DNA from: Pseudarthrobacter defluvii
GTDB lineage: Bacteria > Actinomycetota > Actinomycetes > Actinomycetales > Micrococcaceae
Direction: 5' to 3'
Length of the DNA: 64,000 nucleotides
Assembly: GCF_030816725.1 (NCBI RefSeq)
Contig: NZ_JAUSYG010000001.1
Span: forward strand, 1,860,001 to 1,924,000
Numbering within the stretch: the stretch's first letter is position 1; each line of letters starts with the position of its first letter. Made by a program: the position numbers and the translations under genes. Below, piece by piece: positions 51,813-63,093 of the stretch. The notes beneath the pieces are model-generated. The model was not told the DNA's origin. It searched no databases and saw only the letters and a list, made by a program, of their open reading frames with translations.

Positions 51813-52946
51813 ATGATGTCGATCTTCGAGGGGACCACGGGCCTGCGGGCCAACACCATGACTGAATCAGCGAACGGTAAGCGCCGGCTCAACACGGGCG
51901 AAGGCAGTCCCGGGGAATTTCCGCACTCCATGCCCGGCACGCGGACCGAAGTTGTCCTCTTCGAGAACACCGACCAGATGGTTCAATCACTTGGCAGCCA
52001 CGATGAAGCGCTGCGCTTCATCGAAGAGCAGTTCCCGGGCGTCAATTTCCACGCCCGTGGCAACGAACTGTCCATCAGCGGCCCCATAAGTGACGTCCCC
52101 CGGATCATGCGGCTCCTCCAGGAAGTCCGCGGCCTGGTGGCCCGCGGCACTGTCATCACGCCCGCAGTGCTGCAACAGCTGGTGGCACTCCTGCGCACCC
52201 AGTCGCTGCAGAATCCCGTGGACGTGCTCACCCATGACATCCTCTCCAGCCGCGGCAGGACCATCCGGCCCAAGACCCTCAACCAGAAGAACTACGTTGA
52301 TGCCATTGACGCCAACACGGTGATCTTTGGCATCGGGCCCGCCGGAACCGGCAAGACCTACCTGGCCATGGCCAAAGCAGTGCAGGCGCTGCAGCAAAAA
52401 GAGGTCAGCAGGATCATCCTCACCCGGCCGGCAGTGGAGGCGGGCGAGCGGCTGGGCTTCCTGCCCGGCACATTGAGTGACAAGATCGACCCCTACCTCA
52501 GGCCGCTCTACGACGCCCTGCACGACATGATGGACCCCGAGTCCATACCCCGGCTCATGGCAGCGGGCACCATCGAAGTGGCACCGTTGGCATACATGCG
52601 CGGGCGGACCCTCAACGATGCGTTCATCATCCTCGACGAGGCCCAGAACACCACGCCGGAACAGATGAAGATGTTCCTTACGCGCCTGGGATTCGGATCC
52701 AAGATGGTGGTCACCGGAGACGTCACCCAGGTGGACCTGCCGTTCGGGACGCGGTCAGGCCTGCGGATCGTCGAGGAAATCCTGCAGGGCATCGAGGACG
52801 TAAACTTCTCCGTCCTGGATGCCGCCGACGTCGTGCGGCACCGGCTCGTAGGGGACATCGTCAACGCCTACAGCATCTGGGACGAAACCCAGCGGAACCG
52901 GGTCAAGCATTCAGCCAGCCGGGAAAAACGGGGGGAACACGCGTGA
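51813..52946 (+). CDS. phoH: PhoH family ATPase
   Basis: A 377-residue phosphate-starvation-type P-loop protein; implicated in RNA processing together with YbeY. Walker [16 protein letters not shown] near residue 173, Walker [16 protein letters not shown] near residue 271. An N-terminal KH-like segment (FEN...[18 protein letters not shown]). Start ATG 51813 (also 51816); ATG 51858 is possible. phoH-ybeY-CBS protein-era is a conserved bacterial order and the overlaps here indicate one transcript. Confidence 0.92.
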   Translation: MMSIFEGTTGLRANTMTESANGKRRLNTGEGSPGEFPHSMPGTRTEVVLFENTDQMVQSLGSHDEALRFIEEQFPGVNFHARGNELSISGPISDVPRIMRLLQEVRGLVARGTVITPAVLQQLVALLRTQSLQNPVDVLTHDILSSRGRTIRPKTLNQKNYVDAIDANTVIFGIGPAGTGKTYLAMAKAVQALQQKEVSRIILTRPAVEAGERLGFLPGTLSDKIDPYLRPLYDALHDMMDPESIPRLMAAGTIEVAPLAYMRGRTLNDAFIILDEAQNTTPEQMKMFLTRLGFGSKMVVTGDVTQVDLPFGTRSGLRIVEEILQGIEDVNFSVLDAADVVRHRLVGDIVNAYSIWDETQRNRVKHSASREKRGEHA

Positions 52947-53416
52947 GCATCGAGGTGAACAACGAATCCGGCATCCAGGTGGAGGAAGCGGAGCTCGTTT
53001 CCCTTTCGCGGTACATTTTCGAGCAGCTCTACATCCATCCGCAGGCGGAACTTTCCATCCTCCTGGTAGATGAACCTGCCATGGAGAAGCTGCACATCGA
53101 GCTCATGGACGAGCCAGGGGCCACTGACGTGCTCTCGGTTCCGATGGACGAGCTGACCCCCGGAACCCCCGACCGGCCCACGCCCCAGGGAATGCTGGGT
53201 GACATCGCTATCTGTCCGCAGGTGGCGAAGGTCCAGGCCCGGAATGCCGGCCATACGCTTCAGGACGAGATGCTGCTGCTGACCACGCACGGCATCCTGC
53301 ACCTTCTGGGTTACGACCACGCCGAGCCGGAAGAGAAAGCGGAGATGTTCGGGCTCCAGCGTGAACTCCTGTCCGGCTTCACCGGCAAAGAAGCCCCCGC
53401 CGAGACAACCCAGTGA
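52943..53416 (+). CDS. ybeY: Endoribonuclease YbeY
   Basis: 157 residues. The metal site HGILHLLGYDHAEPEEKAEMF (H-x3-H-x5-H type) lies near residues 115-135; ATDVLSVPMDE precedes it. YbeY processes 16S rRNA 3' ends and controls ribosome quality. GTG start overlapping the phoH stop by 4 bases; the stop overlaps the next gene. Confidence 0.94.
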   Translation: MSIEVNNESGIQVEEAELVSLSRYIFEQLYIHPQAELSILLVDEPAMEKLHIELMDEPGATDVLSVPMDELTPGTPDRPTPQGMLGDIAICPQVAKVQARNAGHTLQDEMLLLTTHGILHLLGYDHAEPEEKAEMFGLQRELLSGFTGKEAPAETTQ

Positions 53417-54744
53417 CGCAACTGCTCCTGGTCGCGGTGGCACTGGTTTTCCTTGCTGTCGCGGCCCTGCTGACCGCGGCCGAGGCCGCCTTCAGTTTCC
53501 TTCCCCGCCACGACGCCGAAGAGGCACTGCACAGGAGCCGCGGCACCGCAATGCGCCGCATCCTTGCCGAACCTGTGGCGCACACCCGGGCACTGCGGTT
53601 CTGGCGTGTCTGGTTTGAGATGGCCTCCGCCGTGGCCGTCGCGGTGCTGATCGCCAGCCTGCTGGACAACGTCTGGCTTGCCGGCCTGGTGGCCACCGGC
53701 ATCATGGCCGTGCTTGGCTTCGTGATAGTGGGCGTTTCGCCCCGGCAGCTCGGCAGGCTGCACTCCACTGCTGTGGTCCGCTTCACCGCTCCGATGGTCC
53801 GGTTCCTCACCAGCGTGCTGGGGCCCGTACCGGGCTGGCTGGTTGCGGTCGGAAGCTCCGCGGCTCCCGGAGCGCCCGGCGGAGACGACGCTTTCTTCAG
53901 CGAGCAGGAGTTCCGCGAGTTAGTGGACCGGGCAAGTGAGTCCGACATGATCGAGGACACCGAGGCGGAGATGATCCAATCGGTTTTCGACTTCGGCGAC
54001 ACCCTGGTCCGGGCCGTCATGGTGCCCAGGACTGACATCGTCAGCATCGATGCGGGCTCCAGCCTTCACGAGGCCATGTCCCTCTTCCTGCGGTCGGGTT
54101 ACTCGCGGATCCCGGTCATCAGCGAGAACACGGACCATATCCTTGGCATTGTCTACCTCAAGGACGTTGCCGCGGTAATCCACCAGCTGGGGCCGGACCA
54201 GGAACCGCCGCTGGTGGAGTCACTGGCCCGCGAGGTCCGTTACGTGCCGGAATCGAAGCCGGTCAGCGACCTCCTGCGCGAACTGCAGAAGGAATCCACC
54301 CATGTGGCCATCGTCATCGACGAATACGGCGGCACCGCCGGGCTTGTTACCCTCGAGGACCTGATTGAGGAAATCGTGGGCGAGATTGTGGATGAATACG
54401 ACACCGAGAGCGCCGAAGCCGTGGCCCTGGGTGACGGCTCCTACCGCGTAAGCGCCCGCATGGGCATCGATGACCTCGGCGAGCTTTTCGACCTGGAGAT
54501 CGACGACGACGAAGTGGACACCGTGGGCGGGCTCCTTGCCAAAGCGCTTGGGCGCGTCCCGATCGTGGGCAGCAGCGTGGAGGTGCAGGGCGTATCCCTG
54601 CGGGCGGACCGGCTGGAGGGCCGGCGGAACCGGGTCAGCCACATCATTGCGGCGGCCGTACCAAGAGTAGAGACTGACTTTGAAGGCCTCCTGGAAGAGG
54701 CCGAAGCAACCCAGCAGGGAGTTCCACGTGAGCAAGAAAAATAA
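53413..54744 (+). CDS. Hemolysin-family CNNM/CorC membrane transporter
   Basis: 443 residues: N-terminal DUF21 membrane domain (about 1-170) with four hydrophobic segments, two CBS domains ([14 protein letters not shown] and [14 protein letters not shown]) and a C-terminal CorC_HlyC domain (about 355-430). Annotated as hemolysin by tradition; likely a Mg2+/Co2+ transport or regulatory protein. GTG overlaps the ybeY stop; its 3' end overlaps era by 17 bases. Confidence 0.9.
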   Translation: MTQLLLVAVALVFLAVAALLTAAEAAFSFLPRHDAEEALHRSRGTAMRRILAEPVAHTRALRFWRVWFEMASAVAVAVLIASLLDNVWLAGLVATGIMAVLGFVIVGVSPRQLGRLHSTAVVRFTAPMVRFLTSVLGPVPGWLVAVGSSAAPGAPGGDDAFFSEQEFRELVDRASESDMIEDTEAEMIQSVFDFGDTLVRAVMVPRTDIVSIDAGSSLHEAMSLFLRSGYSRIPVISENTDHILGIVYLKDVAAVIHQLGPDQEPPLVESLAREVRYVPESKPVSDLLRELQKESTHVAIVIDEYGGTAGLVTLEDLIEEIVGEIVDEYDTESAEAVALGDGSYRVSARMGIDDLGELFDLEIDDDEVDTVGGLLAKALGRVPIVGSSVEVQGVSLRADRLEGRRNRVSHIIAAAVPRVETDFEGLLEEAEATQQGVPREQEK

Positions 54745-55687
54745 GGCTGAGGCCTCGGACGACTTCGGCGGCTTCCGCGCCGGGTTCTCGGTTCTGGTCG
54801 GCCGGCCCAACGCGGGCAAGTCCACCCTGACCAATGCGCTGGTAGGCAAGAAGGTGGCCATCACCTCCGCCAAGCCGCAGACCACCCGGCACACCATCCG
54901 GGGCATCGTGCACCGTGAGGACGCCCAGCTGATCCTCGTGGACACACCGGGGCTGCACCGTCCCCGCACCCTCCTCGGCAAGCGCCTAAACGATCTCGTG
55001 GCGGATACTCTCTCCGAGGTGGATGCCATCGGTTTCTGCCTGCCGGCCAACGAGAAAATCGGCCCCGGTGACAAATTCATCGCCGCCCAGCTTGCCGCCG
55101 TCGGCCGGAAACCGGTGGTTGCCATCGTCACCAAGGCCGACCTCGTGGACAAGCAGGCCCTGACTGAACAACTCCTGGCTGTTGCGGCGCTGGGCCGCGA
55201 GGTGATGGGGGAGGACGGTTGGAAGGACATCGTCCCGGTGTCCGCTGCCGACGGCTTCCAGGTGGAAACCGTGGCCGACGTCCTGATCAGCCACATGCCG
55301 CCGTCGCCGCCCCTGTACCCCGACGGTGAACTGACAGACGAGCCCGAAGCAGTCATGGTGGCGGAGCTCATCCGCGAAGCCGCCCTGGAGGGGGTGCGTG
55401 ACGAGCTTCCACACTCCCTGGCCGTAGTGGTCGAAGAGATCGTTCCCCGGGAGGACAGGCCGGAAGACAACCCCCTGCTGGACGTGCGCGTCAACCTCTA
55501 CGTGGAGCGTCCGTCGCAGAAGGCCATCATCATCGGCAAGGGTGGCAGCCGGCTGCGCGAAGTAGGCACCAATGCCCGCAAAGGAATCGAAGCGCTGCTG
55601 GGCACACGGATCTACCTTGACCTTCACGTTAAGGTGGCCAAAGACTGGCAGCGGGACCCGAAACAGCTGGTCAAGCTGGGTTTCTGA
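54728..55687 (+). CDS. era: GTPase Era
   Basis: 319 residues from GTG 54728 (AGGGAG six bases upstream). It is a GTPase that binds 16S rRNA for 30S assembly. G1 VGRPNAGKSTLTNAL near residue 24, the switch segment KPQTTRHTIRGIV, DTPGLHRP, TKADLVD, and the C-terminal KH domain with IIGKGGSRLREVGTNAR. Confidence 0.95.
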   Translation: MSKKNKAEASDDFGGFRAGFSVLVGRPNAGKSTLTNALVGKKVAITSAKPQTTRHTIRGIVHREDAQLILVDTPGLHRPRTLLGKRLNDLVADTLSEVDAIGFCLPANEKIGPGDKFIAAQLAAVGRKPVVAIVTKADLVDKQALTEQLLAVAALGREVMGEDGWKDIVPVSAADGFQVETVADVLISHMPPSPPLYPDGELTDEPEAVMVAELIREAALEGVRDELPHSLAVVVEEIVPREDRPEDNPLLDVRVNLYVERPSQKAIIIGKGGSRLREVGTNARKGIEALLGTRIYLDLHVKVAKDWQRDPKQLVKLGF

Positions 55688-55743
55688 CCCTCGAAAAAGG
55701 CGTTCCCTGGAGCGTGCCGGCCAAGTTCTCCACCCTGGACCAC

Positions 55744-55749
55744 TAAAAT
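55744..55749 (+). promoter_or_regulatory. Candidate -10 box for the LCP gene
   Basis: TAAAAT, 36 bp upstream of the GTG start at 55785 and 57 bp after era, in a short AT-rich patch. A GAGGAAGG ribosome binding site follows. No clear -35 box. Confidence 0.45.
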
Positions 55750-55784
55750 GGACCGGATTTCGTATTTAGAGGAAGGTTCACCAC

Positions 55785-57380
55785 GTGGGTCCAGGCGGCG
55801 ATGCACGCGACAACGAGGCTGACCAGTCAGCCCGACCGGGACCGGTATCCCGCCATGCAAGCGGCGGTGCCGTCGGCGCCGCCCGCCACCTCGGCCCGCT
55901 GCATGGAATGCCCCTATGGCTCAAAGCCGTCACGGGCGTGGTGGCCCTGGTCCTCGTGGCCGCGATTGTCTTCGGCGGATTCTGGTTCTTCCGCCTGCAG
56001 AACAACATCTCCAAGTCGCCGCTGAATGCCGGAGGGGAAAACACCGAGGCCGCGGGGAATGATGCCACGGGCCGGCTGCAGATCCTGATCCTCGGCTCGG
56101 ACACCCGCGACGGCAAGAACGCGGAGTATGGAACCGCTGACGATTCCACAGGCTACGGCAAGTCGGACGTGATGATGCTGATGGACATCTCCGAGGACAA
56201 CAAGCGCGTCAACGTGATCAGCTTTCCGCGCGACCTCCTGGTGGATATCCCCGACTGCAAGGACAAGAAGACCGGCAGGGACTACCCGGCCCGCACCGGC
56301 GTGATGATCAATGAGGCCATGAGCGAGGCCGGCATCGGCTGCGCGGTGGATACAGTCAATAAGCTCACCGGCATGCAGGTGGACCACTTCATGATGGCCG
56401 ACTTCAATGCGGTGAAGGAGTTGTCCAACGCCGTGGGCGGTGTGGAAGTCTGCATCAGTGACGCTGTCTACGATCCAGACTCCCGGCTGCGGCTGCCCGC
56501 AGGAACATCCTCCGTGCAAGGCGACATGGCGCTTGCCTTCCTTCGCACCCGCCACGCTTTTGCCGACGGCGGCGACCTGGGCCGCATCAAGGCACAGCAG
56601 GGCTTCCTGTCGTCGCTGACCCGCAAGATCAAGGACGAGGGAACCCTGTCAGACCCCGCCAGGATGCTGAAGATTGCCGATGTCGTAACCCAGAACCTGA
56701 CCGTCGACGAGGGGCTGGCCTCCGTTCCCACGTTGCTGACCATCGGCAACCGGCTCAAGGACATCGACATCAGCAAGGTGGCCTTTGTTGCGGTGCCCAC
56801 TACGCCGGCCCCCGTCGACCCCAACCGCCTGGTCATCGCCGAGCCCGCCGGCGCCCAGCTTTTCTCGGCCTTGCGGAAGAACGTGGACCTGACCGATCCC
56901 AACGCGCCCACCACGCCGTCGCCCAGTGACACGGCATCCCCGTCACCGGCGCCCACCGAGACGGCCACGCCGGCACCGCCCTACAACAAAGCCATCCAGC
57001 CGGTTACCGTCGCCAACGGATCCGGGGTCAACGGGCGTGCCCAGGAGATCGTCCAGGCATTGGTGGCCGGGGGCTTCACCCAGACCGGCCAGTTCCTCGC
57101 CCAGCCCGTGACCAAGACAGCCGTGTACTACGGCAACGGCTTTGCCGACGTTGCTGCCGATGTGGCTGCCCTGCTGGGGATTCCGGCCACCCTCATGATC
57201 CCTGCCCCCGGTGTATCGGGTGTCCAGGTCTATGTCGGCAGCGATTTCACCACCGGCACTGCTTACGGAGCAGGGGCCGGCGGCGGGACTGCGCCGGCTT
57301 TGCCGAAGGATATTGTCAACCAGACCGCAGGAGACAAGGTTTGCCAGCAGGCCAACCCTGAGCTGATCGTCCGAAAGTAA
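55785..57380 (+). CDS. LCP family (LytR-CpsA-Psr) cell-wall protein with LytR_C domain
   Basis: 531 residues. N-terminal cytoplasmic tail, one transmembrane helix (about 47-69), LCP domain (about 95-300) with LILGSDTRDG, SDVMMLMD, SFPRDLLVDIP and FLRTRHAF, whose Asp/Arg residues bind the polyprenyl-phosphate donor. A Thr/Pro/Ser linker (about 375-400) leads to the LytR_C domain (ITVANGSGVNGRAQEIVQAL) near residue 410. Attaches teichoic acid or arabinogalactan-type polymers to peptidoglycan outside the membrane. GTG start. Confidence 0.92.
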   Translation: MGPGGDARDNEADQSARPGPVSRHASGGAVGAARHLGPLHGMPLWLKAVTGVVALVLVAAIVFGGFWFFRLQNNISKSPLNAGGENTEAAGNDATGRLQILILGSDTRDGKNAEYGTADDSTGYGKSDVMMLMDISEDNKRVNVISFPRDLLVDIPDCKDKKTGRDYPARTGVMINEAMSEAGIGCAVDTVNKLTGMQVDHFMMADFNAVKELSNAVGGVEVCISDAVYDPDSRLRLPAGTSSVQGDMALAFLRTRHAFADGGDLGRIKAQQGFLSSLTRKIKDEGTLSDPARMLKIADVVTQNLTVDEGLASVPTLLTIGNRLKDIDISKVAFVAVPTTPAPVDPNRLVIAEPAGAQLFSALRKNVDLTDPNAPTTPSPSDTASPSPAPTETATPAPPYNKAIQPVTVANGSGVNGRAQEIVQALVAGGFTQTGQFLAQPVTKTAVYYGNGFADVAADVAALLGIPATLMIPAPGVSGVQVYVGSDFTTGTAYGAGAGGGTAPALPKDIVNQTAGDKVCQQANPELIVRK

Positions 57381-57417
57381 GAACCTATTGGCGCGGGTGC
57401 CAACCCGCCGGGACAGA

Positions 57418-57447
57418 GATGGGCCCCGCCTTCCGGCGGGGCCCATC
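57418..57447. terminator. Bidirectional terminator between the LCP gene and the M13 peptidase
   Basis: GATGGGCCCCGCC (57418-57430) / GGCGGGGCCCATC (57435-57447), perfect 13-bp arms with a TTCC loop, followed by TTCTTT on the plus strand. Shared by two convergent genes. Confidence 0.85.
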
Positions 57448-57455
57448 TTCTTTGG

Positions 57456-59408
57456 CTACCAGATGCTGACGCGGTCTCCGGCCGGCATCCACATGCCGTC
57501 CTCCTCGCTGACATCGAACGCCTCGTGGAAGGAGTCCAGGTTCTTCGCGATCGCATTGGTACGGAACTCATTGGGGGAGTGGGGATCGGTGGCAAGCCGC
57601 CGGATGGCCTCTTCCTGCCGGATGACCTGGCGCCAGCCCGCCGCCCAGGAGGCGAAGAAGCGCTGCTGCCCTGTCAGCCCATCCAGGACCTCCGGCTCCT
57701 TGCCGTCGAGGCTGATCAGGTAGGCCTTGTACGCGATGGTCAGGCCTGCCAGGTCCCCGATGTTCTCGCCCAGAGTGAGCCGGCCGTTGACGTGGTGTCC
57801 CGGCGCCGCCGTGGGGGACAGCGCGTCATACTGCGCAACGAGCCGTGCGGTCAGGGCCTCAAACGCCTGGCGGTCCTGGTCGGTCCACCAGTTGCGGAGG
57901 GCTCCGCCGCCGTCGAACTGCGAGCCCTGGTCGTCAAAGCCGTGGCCGATCTCGTGCCCGATGACTGCGCCGATGCCGCCGTAGTTGACGGCGTCGTCGG
58001 CGTCTGCGGTAAAGAACGGAGGCTGCAGGATGGCGGCGGGGAACACAATTTCATTCATCATCGGGTGGTAGTAGGCGTTGACCGTCTGCGGCGTCATCAG
58101 CCACTTGATCCGGTCCACGGGCTTGCCCACCTCATCCAGGTGCCTGTCGACGTCGGCGTTGTGCGCCCGTTCCACATTCCCAAGGAGGTCGTTGGGGTCG
58201 ATTTCCACTGCCGAGTAGTCGATCCACTTGTCCGGGTAGCCGATTTTGGCCCGGAACGCCTCCAGCTTGCGCAGCGCCTCGGCCTTGGTATCCTCGCCCA
58301 TCCAGCCCACCCCGGTGATGCTGCGGCGGTAGGCCTCAATGAGGTTCGCCACCAGGGTCTGCATCCTCGCCTTGTGGGTTTCGGGGAAGTGCCTCGCCAC
58401 GTAAATCTGTCCCACGGCCTCACCGAGGGCGGCTTCGACGACGGCGACGCCCCGCTTCCAGCGGTCCTTGTTCCGGGGTGTGCCGCTGATGGTAGTGCCG
58501 TAGAAAGCGAAGTTGGCGTCCACGAAGGTGGAGGACAGGTACGGTGCGGCACCGCTGATGACCCGCATGGCCAGCCACTCCTGCCACGTGGCAACCGGCA
58601 CCTCATCCAGGAGGCCGGCCGCGCCGGTAAAGAAGTCGGGGGTGCTCACCACGATTTCCTCGCGCTTGGCGGCATCAATTCCCGCAGCATCAAACCAGGT
58701 GGCCAGGAGGGGGAAGAGCGCCGCGGCTTCATCCGCAGTCTTCAAGTTGTACGTCTTCTGCGGATCCCGGAGGGTGACGTTGTCCCAATGGTGGGACGCA
58801 AGCTTTGTCTCCAGCTGGACCACCCGGCCGGCCGCGCCCTGGGGATCGGCCACCCCTGCCAGTTCGAACATCCTCGCCACGTGGTCCGTGTAGGCGGAAA
58901 CGATGGGGGCAAACTTTTCTTCCCGGTAATACGACTCGTCAGGCAGTCCCAGGCCTCCCTGTCCGGTGTACAGCAGGACGCGGTCCGGGTTGCCGGCGTC
59001 GGGGGCAGGGTAAATGTAGAACAACCCGCCCACGTCCGCGCGGAACAACCTGCCTGCCAGTGAAATGAGCTCGGGCACCGAGCCGGCGGCGAACACCTCG
59101 GCGAGCCGCCCGCGGATGGGCTCCATGCCCTTGCCTTCAACAGTGGACTCGTCCATGAAGCTGTTGTAAAGGTCGCCGATCTTCCGCTCGATACCGGTGG
59201 CGTCCGCTCCCTTGGCCGCAGCTTCCTCGATGATGTCCCGGACAGCGAGCTCCGATCCGTCACGGAGTGCGGTGAAGGTCCCCTCCAGCGGCCGGTCGTC
59301 GGGAATCTCGGTCGCTTTCAGCCAGGCACCGTTGACGTGCTGGTACAGGTCATCCTGCGGCCGAACTGTGTGATCAATGGTGGACAGATCGATCCCCGAA
59401 ATGGGCAC
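57456..59408 (-). CDS. M13 family metallopeptidase (neprilysin/PepO type)
   Basis: 650 residues. The zinc motif VIGHEIGHGFDDQGSQFDGGG and the second ligand motif GENIGDLAGLTIAYKAY are unmistakable M13 features; the C terminus ends VGDRVSIW-like (DRVSIW). No signal peptide or transmembrane helix is seen, so it is probably a cytoplasmic oligopeptidase. ATG at 59408 (GGAG-like site upstream on the minus strand). Convergent with the LCP gene. Confidence 0.93.
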   Translation of the reverse strand: MPISGIDLSTIDHTVRPQDDLYQHVNGAWLKATEIPDDRPLEGTFTALRDGSELAVRDIIEEAAAKGADATGIERKIGDLYNSFMDESTVEGKGMEPIRGRLAEVFAAGSVPELISLAGRLFRADVGGLFYIYPAPDAGNPDRVLLYTGQGGLGLPDESYYREEKFAPIVSAYTDHVARMFELAGVADPQGAAGRVVQLETKLASHHWDNVTLRDPQKTYNLKTADEAAALFPLLATWFDAAGIDAAKREEIVVSTPDFFTGAAGLLDEVPVATWQEWLAMRVISGAAPYLSSTFVDANFAFYGTTISGTPRNKDRWKRGVAVVEAALGEAVGQIYVARHFPETHKARMQTLVANLIEAYRRSITGVGWMGEDTKAEALRKLEAFRAKIGYPDKWIDYSAVEIDPNDLLGNVERAHNADVDRHLDEVGKPVDRIKWLMTPQTVNAYYHPMMNEIVFPAAILQPPFFTADADDAVNYGGIGAVIGHEIGHGFDDQGSQFDGGGALRNWWTDQDRQAFEALTARLVAQYDALSPTAAPGHHVNGRLTLGENIGDLAGLTIAYKAYLISLDGKEPEVLDGLTGQQRFFASWAAGWRQVIRQEEAIRRLATDPHSPNEFRTNAIAKNLDSFHEAFDVSEEDGMWMPAGDRVSIW

Positions 59409-59511
59409 TGCAACTCCTTTTAGCGGGACGCCGCTGCCCGGTGGATTACCGGAGGCGTCTGCATGCTGGACTTTACGGACGGTAGTGCCCTTTCATCTTA
59501 CGCACCCGTGT

Positions 59512-59517
59512 TACCCT
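59512..59517 (+). promoter_or_regulatory. Candidate -10 box for the leuA leader
   Basis: TACCCT, ending 6 bp before GTG 59524 of the leader peptide. A start there would give a leaderless transcript, the same geometry as for the leuS leader. No good -35 box. Confidence 0.4.
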
Positions 59518-59523
59518 CAAAGT

Positions 59524-59580
59524 GTGCGTGCAGAGCTCCTTCTCCTTAGCTGCCGCGGCGAGGCCACAGACGCTATCTAG
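59524..59580 (+). CDS. leuA leader peptide (18 residues, four Leu codons in a row)
   Basis: GTG CGT GCA GAG CTC CTT CTC CTT AGC TGC CGC GGC GAG GCC ACA GAC GCT ATC TAG, giving VRAELLLLSCRGEATDAI. Four consecutive leucine codons precede the conserved SCRGEA segment. It lies 81 bp upstream of leuA. Leu leader elements of this type (the LEU element) are known upstream of leuA in most actinobacteria. No Shine-Dalgarno sequence. Confidence 0.8.
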   Translation: MRAELLLLSCRGEATDAI

Positions 59581-59603
59581 CGCACGGCCCACCCTCGCTG
59601 CGG
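59553..59603 (+). promoter_or_regulatory. Long-range RNA helix of the leuA leader (LEU element)
   Basis: The 5' arm (59553-59563, CCGCGGCGAGG) lies within the leader codons for Cys-Arg-Gly-Glu and pairs with the 3' arm (59593-59603, CCTCGCTGCGG) over 11 bp with one G-U. A ribosome stalled at the Leu codons (59536-59547) would overlap the 5' arm. No intrinsic terminator follows, so control may act on translation initiation or by Rho. Confidence 0.6.
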
Positions 59604-59634
59604 AGTTTGTGTTGCCCGGCCACCCTTTCACTGA

Positions 59635-61401
<1,767 letters not shown>

Positions 61402-61484
61402 TGCCCGCTGGTGGTGCCGCTGTTCGACCCCGCGGCATCACCGGTCTTGGCAGCATGAAGCTGCCCAGGATGGGAAGATAGAGC

Positions 61485-62237
61485 GTGCCCCAACAGTCTT
61501 TTGCCTCCCGGGCTTACCGGGACGACGCCGTGGTGCTGCGTACCCACAAGCTGGGCGAGGCCGACAGGATCATCACCCTCCTCACGAAGCACCACGGACA
61601 GGTCCGCGCCGTCGCGAAAGGGGTGCGCCGCACCAGCAGCCGTTTCGGTGCCCGGCTTGAACCGTTCATGGTGGCGGACCTCCAGCTGGTGTCCGGCCGC
61701 ACCCTGGACATCGTGACGCAGGCAGTCGCCAAAGGGGCCTACGGCGGAAGCATCGCCGCGGACTACGGCAGATACACGGTTGCAGCAGCGATGACCGAGA
61801 CAGCGGAGAAACTCACGGATGTGGACGGCGAAGCCGGCACCGCACAGTACAACCTGCTGGTGGGGGCCCTCGCCGCGTTGAGCCGGGACGAGCATGCCGC
61901 GGGCCTCATCCTTGACTCCTACCTGCTGCGCGCGCTGGCCACCGGCGGCTGGGCGCCCAGCTTCACCGACTGCGCCCGCTGCGGCATGCCGGGCCCGCAC
62001 ACGGCGTTCTCCGCGCCCCTCGGCGGAATGGTCTGTGCCCAGTGCAGGCCGCCCGGGTCGCCGGCCCCGGCACGGGAGACCGTGGTCCTGTTGGCGGCCC
62101 TGCTGACGGGGGACTGGACGACGGCGGACGCTTCGCTGGCGCAGCACCGCAAGGAGGCCGCCGGCCTGGTGGCCGCGTACCTGCAATGGCACCTGGAACG
62201 AGTACTGAAATCCCTCAAACATGTGGAGCGTAGCTGA
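61485..62237 (+). CDS. recO: DNA repair protein RecO
   Basis: 250 residues. N-terminal OB fold ([40 protein letters not shown]) and a zinc site of four Cys (CARCGMP and CAQCRPP, about residues 163-188). RecO loads RecA with RecR in recombinational repair. GTG 61485, in the usual leuA-recO-uppS actinobacterial order. Confidence 0.94.
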   Translation: MPQQSFASRAYRDDAVVLRTHKLGEADRIITLLTKHHGQVRAVAKGVRRTSSRFGARLEPFMVADLQLVSGRTLDIVTQAVAKGAYGGSIAADYGRYTVAAAMTETAEKLTDVDGEAGTAQYNLLVGALAALSRDEHAAGLILDSYLLRALATGGWAPSFTDCARCGMPGPHTAFSAPLGGMVCAQCRPPGSPAPARETVVLLAALLTGDWTTADASLAQHRKEAAGLVAAYLQWHLERVLKSLKHVERS

Positions 62238-62239
62238 CA

Positions 62240-63091
62240 GTGGCCCTCGGAAAGAGAAACAATACGGTCCGCCGGCGCACCCATCCCGTGCTGCCGCCCT
62301 ACCCGCACCCGTCCGGGGCCGTGGCTCCCTCCATTCCGGCGGAATTCATTCCGCGGCATGTGGCCATTGTCATGGACGGCAACGGCCGGTGGGCCAACCA
62401 GCGGGGCCTGCCCCGGATTGAGGGACACAAGGCAGGGGAGCCTGCACTGCTGGACGTCATGGCAGGGGCCATTGAGCTGGGCATCGAGTACGTCAGCGTC
62501 TACGCCTTTTCCACGGAGAACTGGCGCAGGTCACCTGAGGAAGTCCGCTTCCTGATGGGATTTAACAAGGACGTGCTGCGAAGGCAGCGGAACCAGCTGG
62601 ATGACTGGGGAGTCCGGGTCCGGTGGGCGGGGCGCAGGCCCCGGCTCTGGGGTTCGGTTATCCGGGAACTGGAGGAAGCCGAACAGTTCACCGCGGCCAA
62701 CACCACCTGTAATTTGACCATGTGTGTTAATTACGGCGGCCGGGCAGAGATCACGGATGCAGTTTCCGCGATCGCAGCAGACGTGGCGGCTGGAAAGCTG
62801 AAGCCCGGTGCCATCACCGAGCGGACCATCCAGAAGTACCTCGATGAACCGGACCTGCCTGACGTGGACCTCTTCCTGCGCAGCTCGGGCGAGCAGAGGC
62901 TGTCCAACTTCCTGCTGTGGCAGTCCGCCTACGCCGAGTTCGTCTTCATGGACACGCTCTGGCCGGACGTGGACAGGCGGACCCTTTGGGCCGCCGTCGA
63001 GGAGTATGCCCGGCGGGACCGCCGCTACGGTGGGGCAGTGGACGCGGCCGCTGCTCCGGCAGACGTCCGGACAGACTCCCGGGCGGAGTAG
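62240..63091 (+). CDS. uppS: Isoprenyl (polyprenyl) diphosphate synthase, UPP type
   Basis: 283 residues; cis-prenyltransferase giving undecaprenyl or decaprenyl diphosphate for cell-wall lipid carriers. Active-site [18 protein letters not shown] near residue 40 (Asp in MDGNGR), [14 protein letters not shown], and the C-terminal [29 protein letters not shown] (RxSGxxR...). GTG start 2 bp after recO, so co-translated. Confidence 0.95.
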   Translation: MALGKRNNTVRRRTHPVLPPYPHPSGAVAPSIPAEFIPRHVAIVMDGNGRWANQRGLPRIEGHKAGEPALLDVMAGAIELGIEYVSVYAFSTENWRRSPEEVRFLMGFNKDVLRRQRNQLDDWGVRVRWAGRRPRLWGSVIRELEEAEQFTAANTTCNLTMCVNYGGRAEITDAVSAIAADVAAGKLKPGAITERTIQKYLDEPDLPDVDLFLRSSGEQRLSNFLLWQSAYAEFVFMDTLWPDVDRRTLWAAVEEYARRDRRYGGAVDAAAAPADVRTDSRAE

Positions 63092-63093
63092 CC

